DNA of 64,000 bases from CAZGOM01 sp964542875 (GTDB lineage: Bacteria > Planctomycetota > Phycisphaerae > Phycisphaerales > Phycisphaeraceae): the NCBI GenBank assembly GCA_964542875.1, contig CAZIWA010000001.1, positions 50,780 to 114,779 on the forward strand, read 5' to 3'. Positions 40,792-50,059 of the stretch are shown piece after piece; within the stretch, counting starts at the first letter, position 1, and the number at the start of each line of letters is the position of its first letter. The notes below the pieces were generated by a model. It did not search any database, was not told the origin of the DNA, and saw only the letters and a list, made by a program, of their open reading frames with translations. Made by a program: the position numbers and the translations under genes.

Positions 40792-42209
40792 TGCGCGTAC
40801 TCATGATCGGTGTGAATCATAAGACGGCGAGCGTGGAGACGCGCGAGCGGCTGGCGTTTGCCGGGAGCGGCGCGGACGAACTGCTGGAACAGTTCCGGGC
40901 GAGCTATCCGCAGGCGGAGGCGGTGCTGCTTTCAACGTGCAACCGGACGGAGCTTTATGTGGCGCGGCCTTCGCATGAAGCGCCAAGCTTTGATGACGTG
41001 GCGCAGTTTCTGGCCAAGCGGTCGCAATTGACGGTGGAGCAGATCGTCAACGTGCTGATCCAGGCCGAAGGCGACGACGCGGTGGAACACCTGATGCGCG
41101 TGGCGTGCGGGCTGGACTCCATGGTGCTGGGCGAGCCGCAAATCCTGGGGCAGGTGAAGCGGGCGTATGAGCAATCCAACCGGAACCAGGCGGTGGGGCC
41201 GGTGCTGCACAAATGCTTTCAGCATGTGATCGCGGGCGCCAAGACGATCCGGACGGAGACGGGAATCGACGCGGGCAAGTTAAGCGTGGGGTCTGTTGCG
41301 GTGGACTTCGCGCGGCAGATCTTCGAGACGTTCCACGACAAGAACGTGCTGGCCATCGGCGCGGGGGACATGGCGAAAGTGACGCTGACGCACCTGATGG
41401 CGCTGGAGCCCCGGCGGCTGGTGGTGGCCAACCGGACGCCGGCGCGTGCGCAGGCGCTGGTGGAGATGCTGGGGATCGCCGACGGCAAGGGCCGGGCCGC
41501 GCCGCTGGACCGCTTGAGCGAGCTTTTGATTGAGGCTGACATTGTGGTGTCGTCGACGGGTGCGCCAGAGCCGATCATCACACATGCGCTTTTGAAGCCG
41601 GTGATGAAGAGCCGGAGGAGCCGACCGCTGTTTCTGATCGATATCGCGGTGCCGCGGGACGTGGCGCGGGATGTGCAGTCGCTGGAGAACGTGTACAGCT
41701 ACAACCTGGACGACCTGCAGCAAGTGGTGACCGACACGCTGGGCGCACGGACGGAACAGGTGCGCGCGTGCGAGGTGCTGATCAAGGAATCCGTGAAGAA
41801 GTGCCTGACGCAACTGCAGCACAGGGATGTGGGGCAGGTGATCCGGGCGCTGAGGACCAAGCTGCACGCGGTGGGCGAGGCAGAGATGCTGCGGACAGGG
41901 CGCAAACTGCAGAGCCAGGGCGCCAGCGCGGAAGAGATCGCAAGAATCCTGGAAGAGCACAACCATCGGCTGATCAACAAGATTCTGCATATTCCGCTTT
42001 CGAAGCTGGACACGAGCGACCATCAGGCGCCGATCGGTTATTACGCGGCGGCATTAAAGAAGCTGTTTGAATTGGAAGAGACCGGGCACGGCACGGGCGG
42101 CGCGGGACAGGGACCGGCGGCGGGCGAGCCCGCGACGGGTGAAGCGGATGCAGGACGCGAAGGTCGGATAAATCCTGCGGCAAGCGCGGGCGAGAAAGGC
42201 CGGCCATGA
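40791..42209 (+). CDS. hemA: Glutamyl-tRNA reductase
   Basis: A 472-residue enzyme that reduces Glu-tRNA to glutamate-1-semialdehyde, the first step of heme synthesis by the C5 pathway. Catalytic Cys50 lies in LLSTCNRTELY; GVNHKTASVETRERLAF, GLDSMVLGEPQILGQVK and the NADPH site AIGAGDMAKVTLTHL are present. The C-terminal dimerisation helices are followed by a ~35-residue Gly/Ala/Glu-rich tail. It overlaps the hemX-like gene by one base and the next gene by four, so the three form a tight operon. Confidence 0.96.
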   Translation: MRVLMIGVNHKTASVETRERLAFAGSGADELLEQFRASYPQAEAVLLSTCNRTELYVARPSHEAPSFDDVAQFLAKRSQLTVEQIVNVLIQAEGDDAVEHLMRVACGLDSMVLGEPQILGQVKRAYEQSNRNQAVGPVLHKCFQHVIAGAKTIRTETGIDAGKLSVGSVAVDFARQIFETFHDKNVLAIGAGDMAKVTLTHLMALEPRRLVVANRTPARAQALVEMLGIADGKGRAAPLDRLSELLIEADIVVSSTGAPEPIITHALLKPVMKSRRSRPLFLIDIAVPRDVARDVQSLENVYSYNLDDLQQVVTDTLGARTEQVRACEVLIKESVKKCLTQLQHRDVGQVIRALRTKLHAVGEAEMLRTGRKLQSQGASAEEIARILEEHNHRLINKILHIPLSKLDTSDHQAPIGYYAAALKKLFELEETGHGTGGAGQGPAAGEPATGEADAGREGRINPAASAGEKGRP

Positions 42210-44410
42210 GCCAAGCGGGGGCAAAACCAGAACCGGGCAAAGGCCGCCATATCGCCATGAGGCTTTTGCCGGGGCTGGGGGCGCTGCTGGTGGCGGGGTG
42301 CTGGATTGTGACGGCGGGGCAATACCCCACGGGCGACGGGCTGGACAAAGTGCTGATGGCGCTGGTGCGCACTGTGGGCCCGGCGCTGGCGTATGTGCTG
42401 CCTTTGTGCGTGGCGGTGTATTCGTGGTCGCGGCTGATCCGGCGGTTTGTGTTTGCGGACCTTGAAACCGGGGTGGCGCTGGCGCTTGGCCTGACGGCGC
42501 ACCTGTGGCTGTGCTGGGTGCTGGGGTGGGCGGGTTTGCTGTCGTCGCCGGTGGCGATTGCGATGGTGGCGCTGCCTGTGGTGCTGGACTTTAATACGCG
42601 CTCGTGGGGAATGGCGATCAAGAAGCCGCCTATCGAGCTGCCGTGGTCGTTTATGTGGATGGGGTTTCCGGTGGGGCTGCTGGCGCTGGCGGCGGCGATC
42701 CCCGCGGGGCTGATCTGGGCGGTGGAAGCGTATGGATATGACGTGCTGAGCTACCACCTGCAATTGCCCAGGGAGTGGTATCAATCCGGCCGTCTGGAGC
42801 TCTACAAGCACAACGTGTACAGCGCGTTTCCCTCCCTGGGCGAAGCGGGGTACATGCACGCGTTTGCATGGTTCGACGGGGCACTTTCGTACAGCGTGTT
42901 TGCGTGCCAGTTCCTGCATGTGGCAACGGCGTGCCTGGCGGCGGGCGTGGTGGCGCAGATCGTGCATGACGGGATGAAACGGCTGCCCAGAGAAGGGGAA
43001 GACAACGAGGGAAGCGAGAACGATTGGGTGCCGCAGATCGTGGCGGCGGGGGTGTTTCTGGCGATGCCGTGGGTGCTGATCACCGGGAGCCTTGCGTACA
43101 ACGAGATGTTCGCGCTGGCGCTGGGCGGGGCGGCATTGGCGCATGCACTGAAAGCCGGACGGCCGACGTGGCGGGATGCAGTGGTGGTGGGCGTGCTGGC
43201 CGGGGCCGGGGCGATGGCGAAGCTGACCGCAGGGCCGATGCTGGGGGTGCCGGCGGTGGTGGTGCTTTTGTGGGGGTGCTGCGGGGTTGGAGGGAAGAGG
43301 GCGGGGGAAGCCGGAGCAGGGCGGAGTGGTTTTGGTGGGGTGGTGAAGCTGGCTTTGGTTATGGCGGCGGCGGGGGTGATTGTGCTTTCGCCTTATTTTG
43401 CGAGGAACTGGAAGGCGACGAGGAACCCGGTGTTTCCGTTTGCGACGGGCGTGTTTGGGACGGGGCACTGGTCGAAGGAACAGTCGGAGGCGTTTAACCG
43501 GGCGCATGCGCCGGTGGGGACGCTGGGCGAACGGGTGAACAGCCTGGGGCGGCATTGGCTGCGCAACGCGGGGTATGGCGCGTTTGGCGGGCGGGAGCTT
43601 TCAGGGCTGGAAAAAGCGCGCGAGACGCGGAACGTTGCGGTGTTCAAATATGAGTACGGCGTGCCGGTGCTGTGGCTGCTGGTGCTGGCTTCGCTGGGGG
43701 TGGTGCTGGCCGCCAAGGCGACGCGGGGCGTGGGCGTGGTGCTGGCGGGGACGATTTTGTGGCAGGCGGCGTTCTGGGTGGTGGGGACGCACATCCAAAG
43801 CCGGTTCATGATTTTTTCACTGGTGCCGGGGTGCGCGCTGCTTGGGCTGGCGGTGGCACGGCTGAGCCTGCTGCCGATGCGGGGGGTGGCGCGGCCGGTG
43901 GGGTGCGTGCTGATCGGGTTTTTCTCGCTGCATGCGGTGCAGGTGTTTTGGGGGCAGACGTACCGGAGCGTGAATCCGGAGTCGGGTCGGCTGGAGAGTT
44001 TTCCGGCGTGCGTGCTGGTGGGGAACCTGGGGCATGCGCAGGGTTTGCTGGGATCGATGGATGAATCGCCGATGAATCAATTGCCGGCGGGATCGAAGGT
44101 GATGTGGGTGGCGGATGCATCGCGGCTGCTTTATTCAAAGACGCCGATGAGCTACCACAGCGCGTTTGACACCGAGCCGCTGGGGGCGATTTTGAAGGCC
44201 AATGCGGGGAACCCGGCGGCGGTGACGGCGGCGCTGAAAATGATGGGCATTACGCATGTGTGGGTGCATTGGTCGGAACTGGACCGGCTGCATTCGACGT
44301 ATGGATACGACAAAGAAGTGACGCCGATGAGCCTGACGCCTGTGGTGCAGACCTGGATCCCTGTAAGAGAGGCTTCGAGCCCGGTGGCGACGCTATTTGC
44401 GCTGCCGTAA
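42206..44410 (+). CDS. Multi-pass membrane protein, probable GT-C glycosyltransferase
   Basis: A 734-residue protein with about twelve hydrophobic segments. The first large outward loop has YDVLSYHLQLPREWYQSG followed by KHNVYSAFPSLGE, which resembles the acidic catalytic loop of GT39/ArnT-like GT-C enzymes that use polyprenyl-phosphate sugars. A soluble C-terminal domain of ~130 residues (LPAGSKVMWVADASRLLYSK to the end) is probably periplasmic. ATGA overlap with hemA indicates translational coupling, although the functional link to heme synthesis is unclear. Confidence 0.7.
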   Translation: MSQAGAKPEPGKGRHIAMRLLPGLGALLVAGCWIVTAGQYPTGDGLDKVLMALVRTVGPALAYVLPLCVAVYSWSRLIRRFVFADLETGVALALGLTAHLWLCWVLGWAGLLSSPVAIAMVALPVVLDFNTRSWGMAIKKPPIELPWSFMWMGFPVGLLALAAAIPAGLIWAVEAYGYDVLSYHLQLPREWYQSGRLELYKHNVYSAFPSLGEAGYMHAFAWFDGALSYSVFACQFLHVATACLAAGVVAQIVHDGMKRLPREGEDNEGSENDWVPQIVAAGVFLAMPWVLITGSLAYNEMFALALGGAALAHALKAGRPTWRDAVVVGVLAGAGAMAKLTAGPMLGVPAVVVLLWGCCGVGGKRAGEAGAGRSGFGGVVKLALVMAAAGVIVLSPYFARNWKATRNPVFPFATGVFGTGHWSKEQSEAFNRAHAPVGTLGERVNSLGRHWLRNAGYGAFGGRELSGLEKARETRNVAVFKYEYGVPVLWLLVLASLGVVLAAKATRGVGVVLAGTILWQAAFWVVGTHIQSRFMIFSLVPGCALLGLAVARLSLLPMRGVARPVGCVLIGFFSLHAVQVFWGQTYRSVNPESGRLESFPACVLVGNLGHAQGLLGSMDESPMNQLPAGSKVMWVADASRLLYSKTPMSYHSAFDTEPLGAILKANAGNPAAVTAALKMMGITHVWVHWSELDRLHSTYGYDKEVTPMSLTPVVQTWIPVREASSPVATLFALP

Positions 44411-44439
44411 GGGTTTGCGGGCGGGAGAGAAATTTTTAG

Positions 44440-44487
44440 TTTATTTTGTTGATAAATTATAATTAGTTTATATACTTGAGGGGTGGC
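44440..44487. other. AT-rich segment at the head of a ~500-bp gene-free region
   Basis: The spacer 44411-44913 has no gene. It opens with an AT-rich stretch (TTGATAAATTATAATTAG), then carries three repeat elements: the GTTAC block (44585-44624), a CCTGGGGC/GCCCCAGG hairpin element (44645-44702) and the GTCGGATTA palindrome (44834-44876). The AT stretch may contain a promoter. Confidence 0.5.
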
Positions 44488-44584
44488 GGGTTTAGGGCAT
44501 GAATAATCGAAGAAAGAACACCCTCGCCGCAATACGGTTCAATGAGTGAAGATGAGGCCAAGATAAAGTAGAGGGAGTTGGGTC

Positions 44585-44624
44585 GTTACCGGTTGACTGG
44601 CGTGGAAGTGGGCGCGTGCAAGAG
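44585..44624. repeat. Dispersed intergenic repeat, GTTAC block
   Basis: GTTACCGGTTGACTGGCGTG followed by GAAGTGGGCGCGTGCAAGAG. It matches 4324-4360 and 63897-63936, and a truncated copy at 57676. It is preceded by AGAGGGAGTTGGGTC, as the 63.9-kb copy is by AGAGGGAGTGGATT. Confidence 0.7.
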
Positions 44625-44644
44625 CTTTCTATTCACGCCTTTAC

Positions 44645-44702
44645 CTGGGGCTCCGCGCCGGGAAGCGCTGCCCCAGGCTGTAATAGCGCCGGGCTGTTGG
44701 CC
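44645..44702. repeat. Hairpin element with CCTGGGGC/GCCCCAGG arms
   Basis: CCTGGGGC (44645-44652) and GCCCCAGG (44671-44678) are perfect inverted arms around CTCCGCGCCGGGAAGCGC, followed by TGTAATAGCGCCGGGCTGTT. The form resembles a widely scattered bacterial intergenic element of the type CCCCGGGCTATTATATG...GGGCC. Only one copy was seen here. Confidence 0.5.
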
Positions 44703-44833
44703 CCCCAGAGAAGAGGTGTGTCGGGCTTCATTGAACCGTATGGACCCTCGCCGTGAGCCCTTTCTCTGAGGGCGAGGAGCCAGAAAGAGCTGGAAGGGAT
44801 CGTTCAGAGGGTGTGGGTGATTTTCGACGGTTA

Positions 44834-44876
44834 AACGGATGTCGGATTACGACGGGGACGTCTAATCCGACCTACT
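44834..44876. repeat. Palindromic dispersed repeat, GTCGGATTA family (second copy)
   Basis: GTCGGATTA (44841-44849) and TAATCCGAC (44863-44871) enclose CGACGGGGACGTC, itself partly palindromic. It matches the copy at 36806. It lies 38 bp before the NfeD start and could act in the leader. Confidence 0.65.
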
Positions 44877-44913
44877 TCAGATTTTGAACATGGCTTTTTT
44901 GGGGAGTGGTGCG

Positions 44914-46686
44914 ATGGTGGCGAGCAGGCGATGGATGCTTTGGGTGTGTGTGCTGACGGCGCTGGCGAGCGTGCTGGGTTTTGATGCGTATGACGTGCGC
45001 GCGCAAGGGAGTGGTGCGGCGTCGACGCAGCCGATGGGAAGCTCCGGCGGGCTGGGGGCGCTGCCGGCGGGGGCGCGGGTGGCGGTGCTGCCGATTGTCG
45101 GGGCGATCAACATGGATGTGTACCAGAGCGTGAAGCAACGGATGGGGCGGGCGATCCAGCAGGGGGCGTCCGTGGTGGTGTTCCGGATCGATTCAGATGC
45201 GGGGGATGTGGATGTGGCGCGGATGGTGGCCGATGAGATCCGAATGGCGCCGGTGTCGACGGTGGGGTGGGTGGACCGGCAGGCGCTGGGGCCGGCGGCG
45301 ATTATTGTTTCGGCGTGCCACGAAGTGATTTCGGGCCCAGGGCCGGTGGTGGGGGTGATCGATGCGCAGGCGACGATCAAATCCGGCACGGCGATGCTGG
45401 TGTCGGATCGGCTGGGGCCGATCATCAAAACGCTTAAGGATGGGGCGGTGAGGTCGGGAACGCCTTACGTTTTTTATCAGGCGATGGCGACGCCGGGCGT
45501 GGAGGCGTATTTGATCGCCCATAAGAGCACGGGGGCGACGAAGCTTGTGAACCAGACGGACTACGCCGTGCTGGTGGGGGGCAAAGATCCCGACCAGATG
45601 CGGCAGGATGAAGTGAACCGGGTGGCGCAGAAATTTTCGCTGCTGATGCCCGCGGGCACGCAGGACAAACTGAAGCTCAACGACGGGACGGAGATCGATG
45701 CGGAGAGCGTGGGAGCGGTGCTTTCCAACGAGCCGGGGGCGGGGCTGGGAGAGATCGGCCAGTGGACGTTGGTGCGGCAGGTGCACACGGGCAAGACGGC
45801 GTGGGCGCTGACGAAACCGGACTTCATGGACCTGGGGTTCGGCAAGGGCGAGGCGGCGAACATCGGTGACATCCAAACACGGTTTGGGGCTTCGGCGGTG
45901 TTTGAGATCGATGAAAGCTGGCCGGAGAGCCTGGCGTACTGGCTTATTTCCGGGCCGGTGCGGGCGGCGCTGATTATTTTGATGATCGTGGGCATTTTCG
46001 TGGAAATGAAGATGCCGGGTCTGGGATACCCGGGCGGGATGGCCATGGTTTGCGCGGCGATCCTGGTGGGGGCGCCATTCATGGTGGGGCTGGCGAGCTT
46101 CTGGCATGTGCTGGTGTTCTTGCTGGGCATCGTGCTGCTGGCGGTGGAGGTGTTTGTGATCCCGGGGTTTGGCGTGGTGGGGGTGGCGGGGATCACGCTG
46201 ATCCTGCTGGGGCTGATTCTGCTGATTCTGCCGACGGGCCCGGGCGGGGGATACAACACGATCCCCTCCGGGCTGATTTCGCGGATATTGCTTTCGACGA
46301 GCGCGTGGACGCTGACGGGGTTGGTGGGCGGGATGCTGGGGTTGTTTGTGGCGCTTAAATTCCTGCCTGACATTCCTGGTGCGAATCGGCTGATTCATAC
46401 GAATATCCAGCCCGCATCGGGGGGTGTGGCTTCAACGCTGGAAGACGGGCAAGGGACGGTGATGGCGGGGTCGGAAGCGGGGATTTCGGGTGATGAAGTG
46501 CTGGGACAGGGACGCCTGCGCGTGGGGAGCGTGGGGTATGTGGCCAGCGGGCTGAGGCCTGCCGGGCTGGTGCGCTTCGGCGAAGACATGGTGGACGTGG
46601 TGGCGACGACGGGATGGGTGGCGCAAGGGGCAGAGGTGAAGGTGACGCAGATCGAGGGGAACCGGATTTATGTGGAGCCGGTTTGA
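44914..46686 (+). CDS. NfeD-family membrane protein with ClpP-like domain
   Basis: A 590-residue long-form NfeD protein. ATG 44914 is chosen because GGGGAG lies seven bases upstream and a signal peptide (MVASRRWMLWVCVLTALAS) follows. Residues ~45-270 are a ClpP/SppA-like serine-protease fold. The segment that normally carries the catalytic Ser (ASAG-type) reads VDRQALGPAAIIVSACHEV, so activity is doubtful. Four to five membrane helices lie at ~340-470. The C-terminal ~70 residues form the NfeD OB domain (LRVGSVGYVASGLRPAGLVR, GAEVKVTQIEGNRIYVEPV). Long NfeD proteins usually pair with a flotillin-type protein; none is adjacent. Confidence 0.9.
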   Translation: MVASRRWMLWVCVLTALASVLGFDAYDVRAQGSGAASTQPMGSSGGLGALPAGARVAVLPIVGAINMDVYQSVKQRMGRAIQQGASVVVFRIDSDAGDVDVARMVADEIRMAPVSTVGWVDRQALGPAAIIVSACHEVISGPGPVVGVIDAQATIKSGTAMLVSDRLGPIIKTLKDGAVRSGTPYVFYQAMATPGVEAYLIAHKSTGATKLVNQTDYAVLVGGKDPDQMRQDEVNRVAQKFSLLMPAGTQDKLKLNDGTEIDAESVGAVLSNEPGAGLGEIGQWTLVRQVHTGKTAWALTKPDFMDLGFGKGEAANIGDIQTRFGASAVFEIDESWPESLAYWLISGPVRAALIILMIVGIFVEMKMPGLGYPGGMAMVCAAILVGAPFMVGLASFWHVLVFLLGIVLLAVEVFVIPGFGVVGVAGITLILLGLILLILPTGPGGGYNTIPSGLISRILLSTSAWTLTGLVGGMLGLFVALKFLPDIPGANRLIHTNIQPASGGVASTLEDGQGTVMAGSEAGISGDEVLGQGRLRVGSVGYVASGLRPAGLVRFGEDMVDVVATTGWVAQGAEVKVTQIEGNRIYVEPV

Positions 46687-46779
46687 AGAAGATGTCCTGT
46701 GTTCCGCGTGTCAAAGAGGGGGAGGCAGAGGTTGAAGAGGTGAGAGTTGAGAAATGAAGATTTTTGAGATGGGGGTTTT

Positions 46780-48147
46780 GTGGCCTGGTGGAAGTGGCTG
46801 GAGGTTGGGATTGATTTTGGTGTGCCGGCGCTGATGCTGGCCGTGGGGTTGTGGCTTATTTTGCGGGTGGGTTTGGGAAAGTGGAGGCGGAAGGCGGCAC
46901 GGCGGTGTTTTGGGTGCGGGTATGACATGCGGGAGACGGCGGGGCTGGTGTGCCCGGAGTGCGGGTATGAGGCGAAGGGCCAGAAGCTGGTGGAGCGGGG
47001 GCGGGTGAGGTGGCGGTGGCTGGCGGTTGGGGTGCTGCTGTGTGCGCCGGGGATTTGGTTGGCGGGGTTTTGGGTTTTGTATACGCCCAAGGCGCTGGCG
47101 AGGCGGGCGGTTGAGGCGCGGTATGACGATGAGTACAAGCTGCACTATGGACCGGTTTCACTGAGGGTGAATTATCAGGGGCAGGGGGTTGATGAGGAGA
47201 GAGGGGCGGCGGATTTTCGGTATCGGGTGTTTGTGTGGTTGATGGAGGATCCGGCAGAGATGAAGTCATTTTGCGGGATAGCGAGGGGGTATTTCTCGCC
47301 GCCTGATTTGGAGGTGACGTTGGAGCCGGGGAGCGTGAATCTGCCGAGTCATTTGTCGTATCGTGATCGGGTTGCGGTTTTTTTAGCGCATTTGTTTCTG
47401 TATCCCCAGCGGCACTATGGGGCGTATCTGCCTTACATTCAGGTGGATGAAGTGGTGATCGAGGGGACGGGGGCCGAAGTGGTGCCGGATGCGGCACATG
47501 AAGACATGAAAGTGTTTGATGAGCTGAAGGATTTTGCGGTTTTTGAAATGCGTGTGGATGACCGGCTGCTGGGGTTTCTGGCAAAGCAGAAGACGCTGGA
47601 AACGGTGGATATGGAGAAGGTGGAGGCTTCGGCTGAGGGGGTTGCGCTTTTGGGTGGGCTTAGAGAATTGGAGCATGTGAGGCTTTCTTTTGAGCGGGCC
47701 GTGACGACGAAAGAGGTTGAGGCCTTGTCACGGGTGCGGGGGTTGACGGGATTGAGTTTGAGGTCCGAGAAAGCTGAGCAGGGAGAGTGGGATGCGGTGC
47801 TGGCGAAGCTGGTGGAATCGCATCGGCTTGAGGATTTGATTCTCGATTTTCCGATGGAAATGAAGCCGAATGGAACTGCGAAGTTGCCCAAGGCGGTTGC
47901 AGGGTGCAAGACGCTGCGGCGGCTGGAACTGGATGTGAGCGGGTGGACGAGTCAAGAATTGCAGGCGCTGGGTGGGTTACAGAAGTTGTATGGGTTATGG
48001 CTTAGGTGCGAGCCGGCGCGGAGAGTGGATGTGAAGACCGAGATGGGTTGGTTGAAGCAGCTCAAGTTGTCGTCGTGCATGCTGGAGGGGTTTGAGGGGG
48101 AGGGGCTGGATGCTTTGGTGAAGGAAGTGGAGGCAGGGATTAAATGA
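46780..48147 (+). CDS. Zinc-ribbon membrane protein with leucine-rich-like C-terminus
   Basis: A 455-residue protein starting at GTG 46780. An N-terminal membrane helix (~10-30) is followed by a CFGCGYDMRET...VCPECGYE zinc ribbon, a motif common in planctomycete proteins, then a second helix (~78-100). The C-terminal ~230 residues form loose leucine-rich-like repeats (LETVDMEKVEASAEGVALLG, LEDLILDFPMEM, LRRLELDVSGWTSQELQALG). Function unknown. It follows the NfeD gene in the same direction. Confidence 0.7.
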   Translation: MAWWKWLEVGIDFGVPALMLAVGLWLILRVGLGKWRRKAARRCFGCGYDMRETAGLVCPECGYEAKGQKLVERGRVRWRWLAVGVLLCAPGIWLAGFWVLYTPKALARRAVEARYDDEYKLHYGPVSLRVNYQGQGVDEERGAADFRYRVFVWLMEDPAEMKSFCGIARGYFSPPDLEVTLEPGSVNLPSHLSYRDRVAVFLAHLFLYPQRHYGAYLPYIQVDEVVIEGTGAEVVPDAAHEDMKVFDELKDFAVFEMRVDDRLLGFLAKQKTLETVDMEKVEASAEGVALLGGLRELEHVRLSFERAVTTKEVEALSRVRGLTGLSLRSEKAEQGEWDAVLAKLVESHRLEDLILDFPMEMKPNGTAKLPKAVAGCKTLRRLELDVSGWTSQELQALGGLQKLYGLWLRCEPARRVDVKTEMGWLKQLKLSSCMLEGFEGEGLDALVKEVEAGIK

Positions 48148-48168
48148 TTGAGATCGGGTGTCCAACGG

Positions 48169-48205
48169 GAAGGGGGACGGGTCTCTGAAGAAAGGGGACC
48201 TGCCC
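48169..48205. repeat. Dispersed repeat, GGGGGACGGGTC family
   Basis: GAAGGGGGACGGGTCTCTGA followed by AGAAAGGGGACCTGCCCCC. A related copy lies at 56571-56610 (AGAAGGGGGACAGGTCCCGT). Both contain GGGGAC/GTCCC-type pairing. Confidence 0.5.
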
Positions 48206-48339
48206 CCGCAGAGGATGGATTGGGGGGGCGGTGTGGTTTTTTGTGGGGTTTGCGGGAGGTCGGGCTTTGCCCGAATACCCTCGCTGGCGCGTCGGGCTAA
48301 CGTGGTTTTGGTGGGAGTTGGATTGGTGGTTTTTTGTTG

Positions 48340-48390
48340 GCGCGTGTGACCCGGACACAGCACACTGCGGGCTGTGCTGTGCCACCCGGA
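48340..48390. repeat. Dispersed intergenic repeat, CACAGCAC hairpin block
   Basis: GTTGGCGCGTG then the hairpin CACAGCAC (48356-48363)/GTGCTGTG (48374-48381) and CCACCCGG. It matches 4350-4396. Upstream, 48250-48300 carries GGTCGGGCTTTGCCCGAATA, another repeat-like sequence. The spacer 48148-48410 holds no gene. Confidence 0.65.
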
Positions 48391-48410
48391 GGGGTTGGCG
48401 TTGCTGCGGT

Positions 48411-49751
48411 TCAGGCGTCGCGCCAGGAGGTGCCGGAGATGTGGGGTTCGCCGGTGCTGGAGTCGATGACTTTGATGTTTCCGCCCATGGCGTAGACCTG
48501 GTCGAGCTGGCGTGCGCCGATGCGGACGGAGAAGACGGTGTCGTCCTGGTTGAATTCGCGGTCGACGACGGTGGTGCGGGATTCGAGGAATCCGCCGATG
48601 CGGCCCAGGGCGTGGGGGACGGTGATTTTGAGGTCGAGGGTGCGGCCTCGGGAGAGTGAGCGGATGAGTTCGACGAGTTCGGGCATGCCGCGGCCGGACT
48701 TTGCGCTGAGGGCGATGGCGTCAGGGAATTTTTGCTGGAAGACGAGGAGGTCGGCGTTGTGTTCGAGTTTGTCGACCTTGTTCAAGATGAGGAGACGGCG
48801 CTGGGTTTTAGCGCCGACGTCGTCGAGGACTTCCATGACGGTGTCGAGCTGGTGCTGGGCGCGGGCGTCGGCGACGTCGAGGACCATGAGGAGGATATCG
48901 GAGTGGATGGCTTCCTCAAGGGTGGCTTTGAAGCTGGCGACGAGGTGATGGGGGAGGTCGCGGACGAAGCCGACGGTGTCGGAGAGCATGACGGTGTCGC
49001 CCTGGCCGAGTTCCCATTTGCGTGTGCGGGTGGAGAGGGTGGCGAAGAGTTTGTCGTCGGCGTAGGCGCCGCCATCGGTGGCGGTGTTGAAGAGGGTGGA
49101 TTTGCCGGCGTTGGTGTAGCCGACGAGGCCGATGGTGAAGAAGTCGCGGTTGCGTGCGGCGACTTCGCGGGATTTGCGTTCCTGGACTTCCTTGATTTCG
49201 CGACGGAGTTCGGTGACTTTGCGTTGGACGAGGCGGCGGTCGATTTCGAGCTGCTGTTCGCCGGGGCCACGGGTGCCGATGCCGCCTACGATGCGCTCAA
49301 GGTGGGACCACATGGCGCGCAGGCGGGGGTAGGTGTACTGGAGCTGGGCGAGCTCGACCTGGAGCTTGGCTTCGTGGGTCTGGGCGCGTGCGGCGAAGAT
49401 GTCGAGGATGAGTTCGGAGCGGTCGATGACCTTGATCTTGACGACGTCTTCGATGTTGCCGATCTGGGAGGGGGAGAGGTCGTTGTCGAAGATGATGATC
49501 TGGGCTTTGAGCTCGACGGCCATCTGGGCGAGTTCGTTGACTTTGCCGGTGCCGAGGAACGTGCCGGCGTCGGGCTTGTGGCGGTTTTGCATGAGTTCGC
49601 CGACGACGACAGCGCCCGCGGTATCGGCGAGGCTGTGGAGCTCGCCGAGGGGATCGTGGGGGTCTGCGTTGTGTCCGGGGATGAGGACGCTGACGAGGAT
49701 GGCGCGTTCCTTGGCGACGGACTGGCTTTTCTCGCGGGTTGCTTTTTCCAT
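48411..49751 (-). CDS. hflX: GTPase HflX
   Basis: A 446-residue ribosome-associated GTPase that splits stalled or hibernating ribosomes. The N-terminal HflX domain shows AGAVVVGELMQNRHKPDAG, FLGTGKVNELA and IIIFDNDLSPSQIGNIE; the linker is GIGTRGPGEQQLEIDRR. The G domain has G1 GYTNAGKSTLFN, G3 DTVGFVRDLPHHLV, G4 LNKVDKL and G5 ALSAKSG. A C-terminal extension of ~75 residues follows. Length is normal. It stands alone on its strand. Confidence 0.96.
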   Translation of the reverse strand: MEKATREKSQSVAKERAILVSVLIPGHNADPHDPLGELHSLADTAGAVVVGELMQNRHKPDAGTFLGTGKVNELAQMAVELKAQIIIFDNDLSPSQIGNIEDVVKIKVIDRSELILDIFAARAQTHEAKLQVELAQLQYTYPRLRAMWSHLERIVGGIGTRGPGEQQLEIDRRLVQRKVTELRREIKEVQERKSREVAARNRDFFTIGLVGYTNAGKSTLFNTATDGGAYADDKLFATLSTRTRKWELGQGDTVMLSDTVGFVRDLPHHLVASFKATLEEAIHSDILLMVLDVADARAQHQLDTVMEVLDDVGAKTQRRLLILNKVDKLEHNADLLVFQQKFPDAIALSAKSGRGMPELVELIRSLSRGRTLDLKITVPHALGRIGGFLESRTTVVDREFNQDDTVFSVRIGARQLDQVYAMGGNIKVIDSSTGEPHISGTSWRDA

Positions 49752-49917
49752 GCGGGCGGTGGTTCCTGTTGGGAGAAGGATTGTAGCCGGGCGGGGCGGT
49801 GGAGGGGGATTTTTCGAATGGGATCGAGGATGGGGATGTGGGTGGGGAGCGTTGTGAGGATCATTTTTAACAAGATTTACAAGACGGGCGGAATTTTGAC
49901 GATTGGGGTTTGGATGG

Positions 49918-49970
49918 CAGATTTTTTAACACGATTTACAAGATTTGCAGGATTTACATGCTTGGTTTTT
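49918..49970. repeat. Dispersed repeat, ACACGATTTACAAGATTTG family
   Basis: TTAACACGATTTACAAGATT followed by TGCAGGATTTACATGCTTGG and TTTTTG. The same sequence flanks the assembly gap at 55345-55372 and 55499-55552. A shorter related piece (CAAGATTTACAAGACGGG) is just upstream at 49869. Confidence 0.75.
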
Positions 49971-50023
49971 GAATGGAGGGGTGCATGACGGTTTGGGGCG
50001 GGCCTGGGGAGTGAAAACCGAGA

Positions 50024-50059
50024 GCGGAATTTTTACCGCGAAGGCGCGAAGACGCGAAG
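50024..50059. repeat. Dispersed repeat, CGCGAAGGCGCGAAGACGCG family
   Basis: GCGGAATTTTTACCGCGAAG followed by GCGCGAAGACGCGAAG. A near-identical copy is at 63779-63814, and a looser copy (CCACGAAGCCACGAAGCGG) at 63670. Confidence 0.75.
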
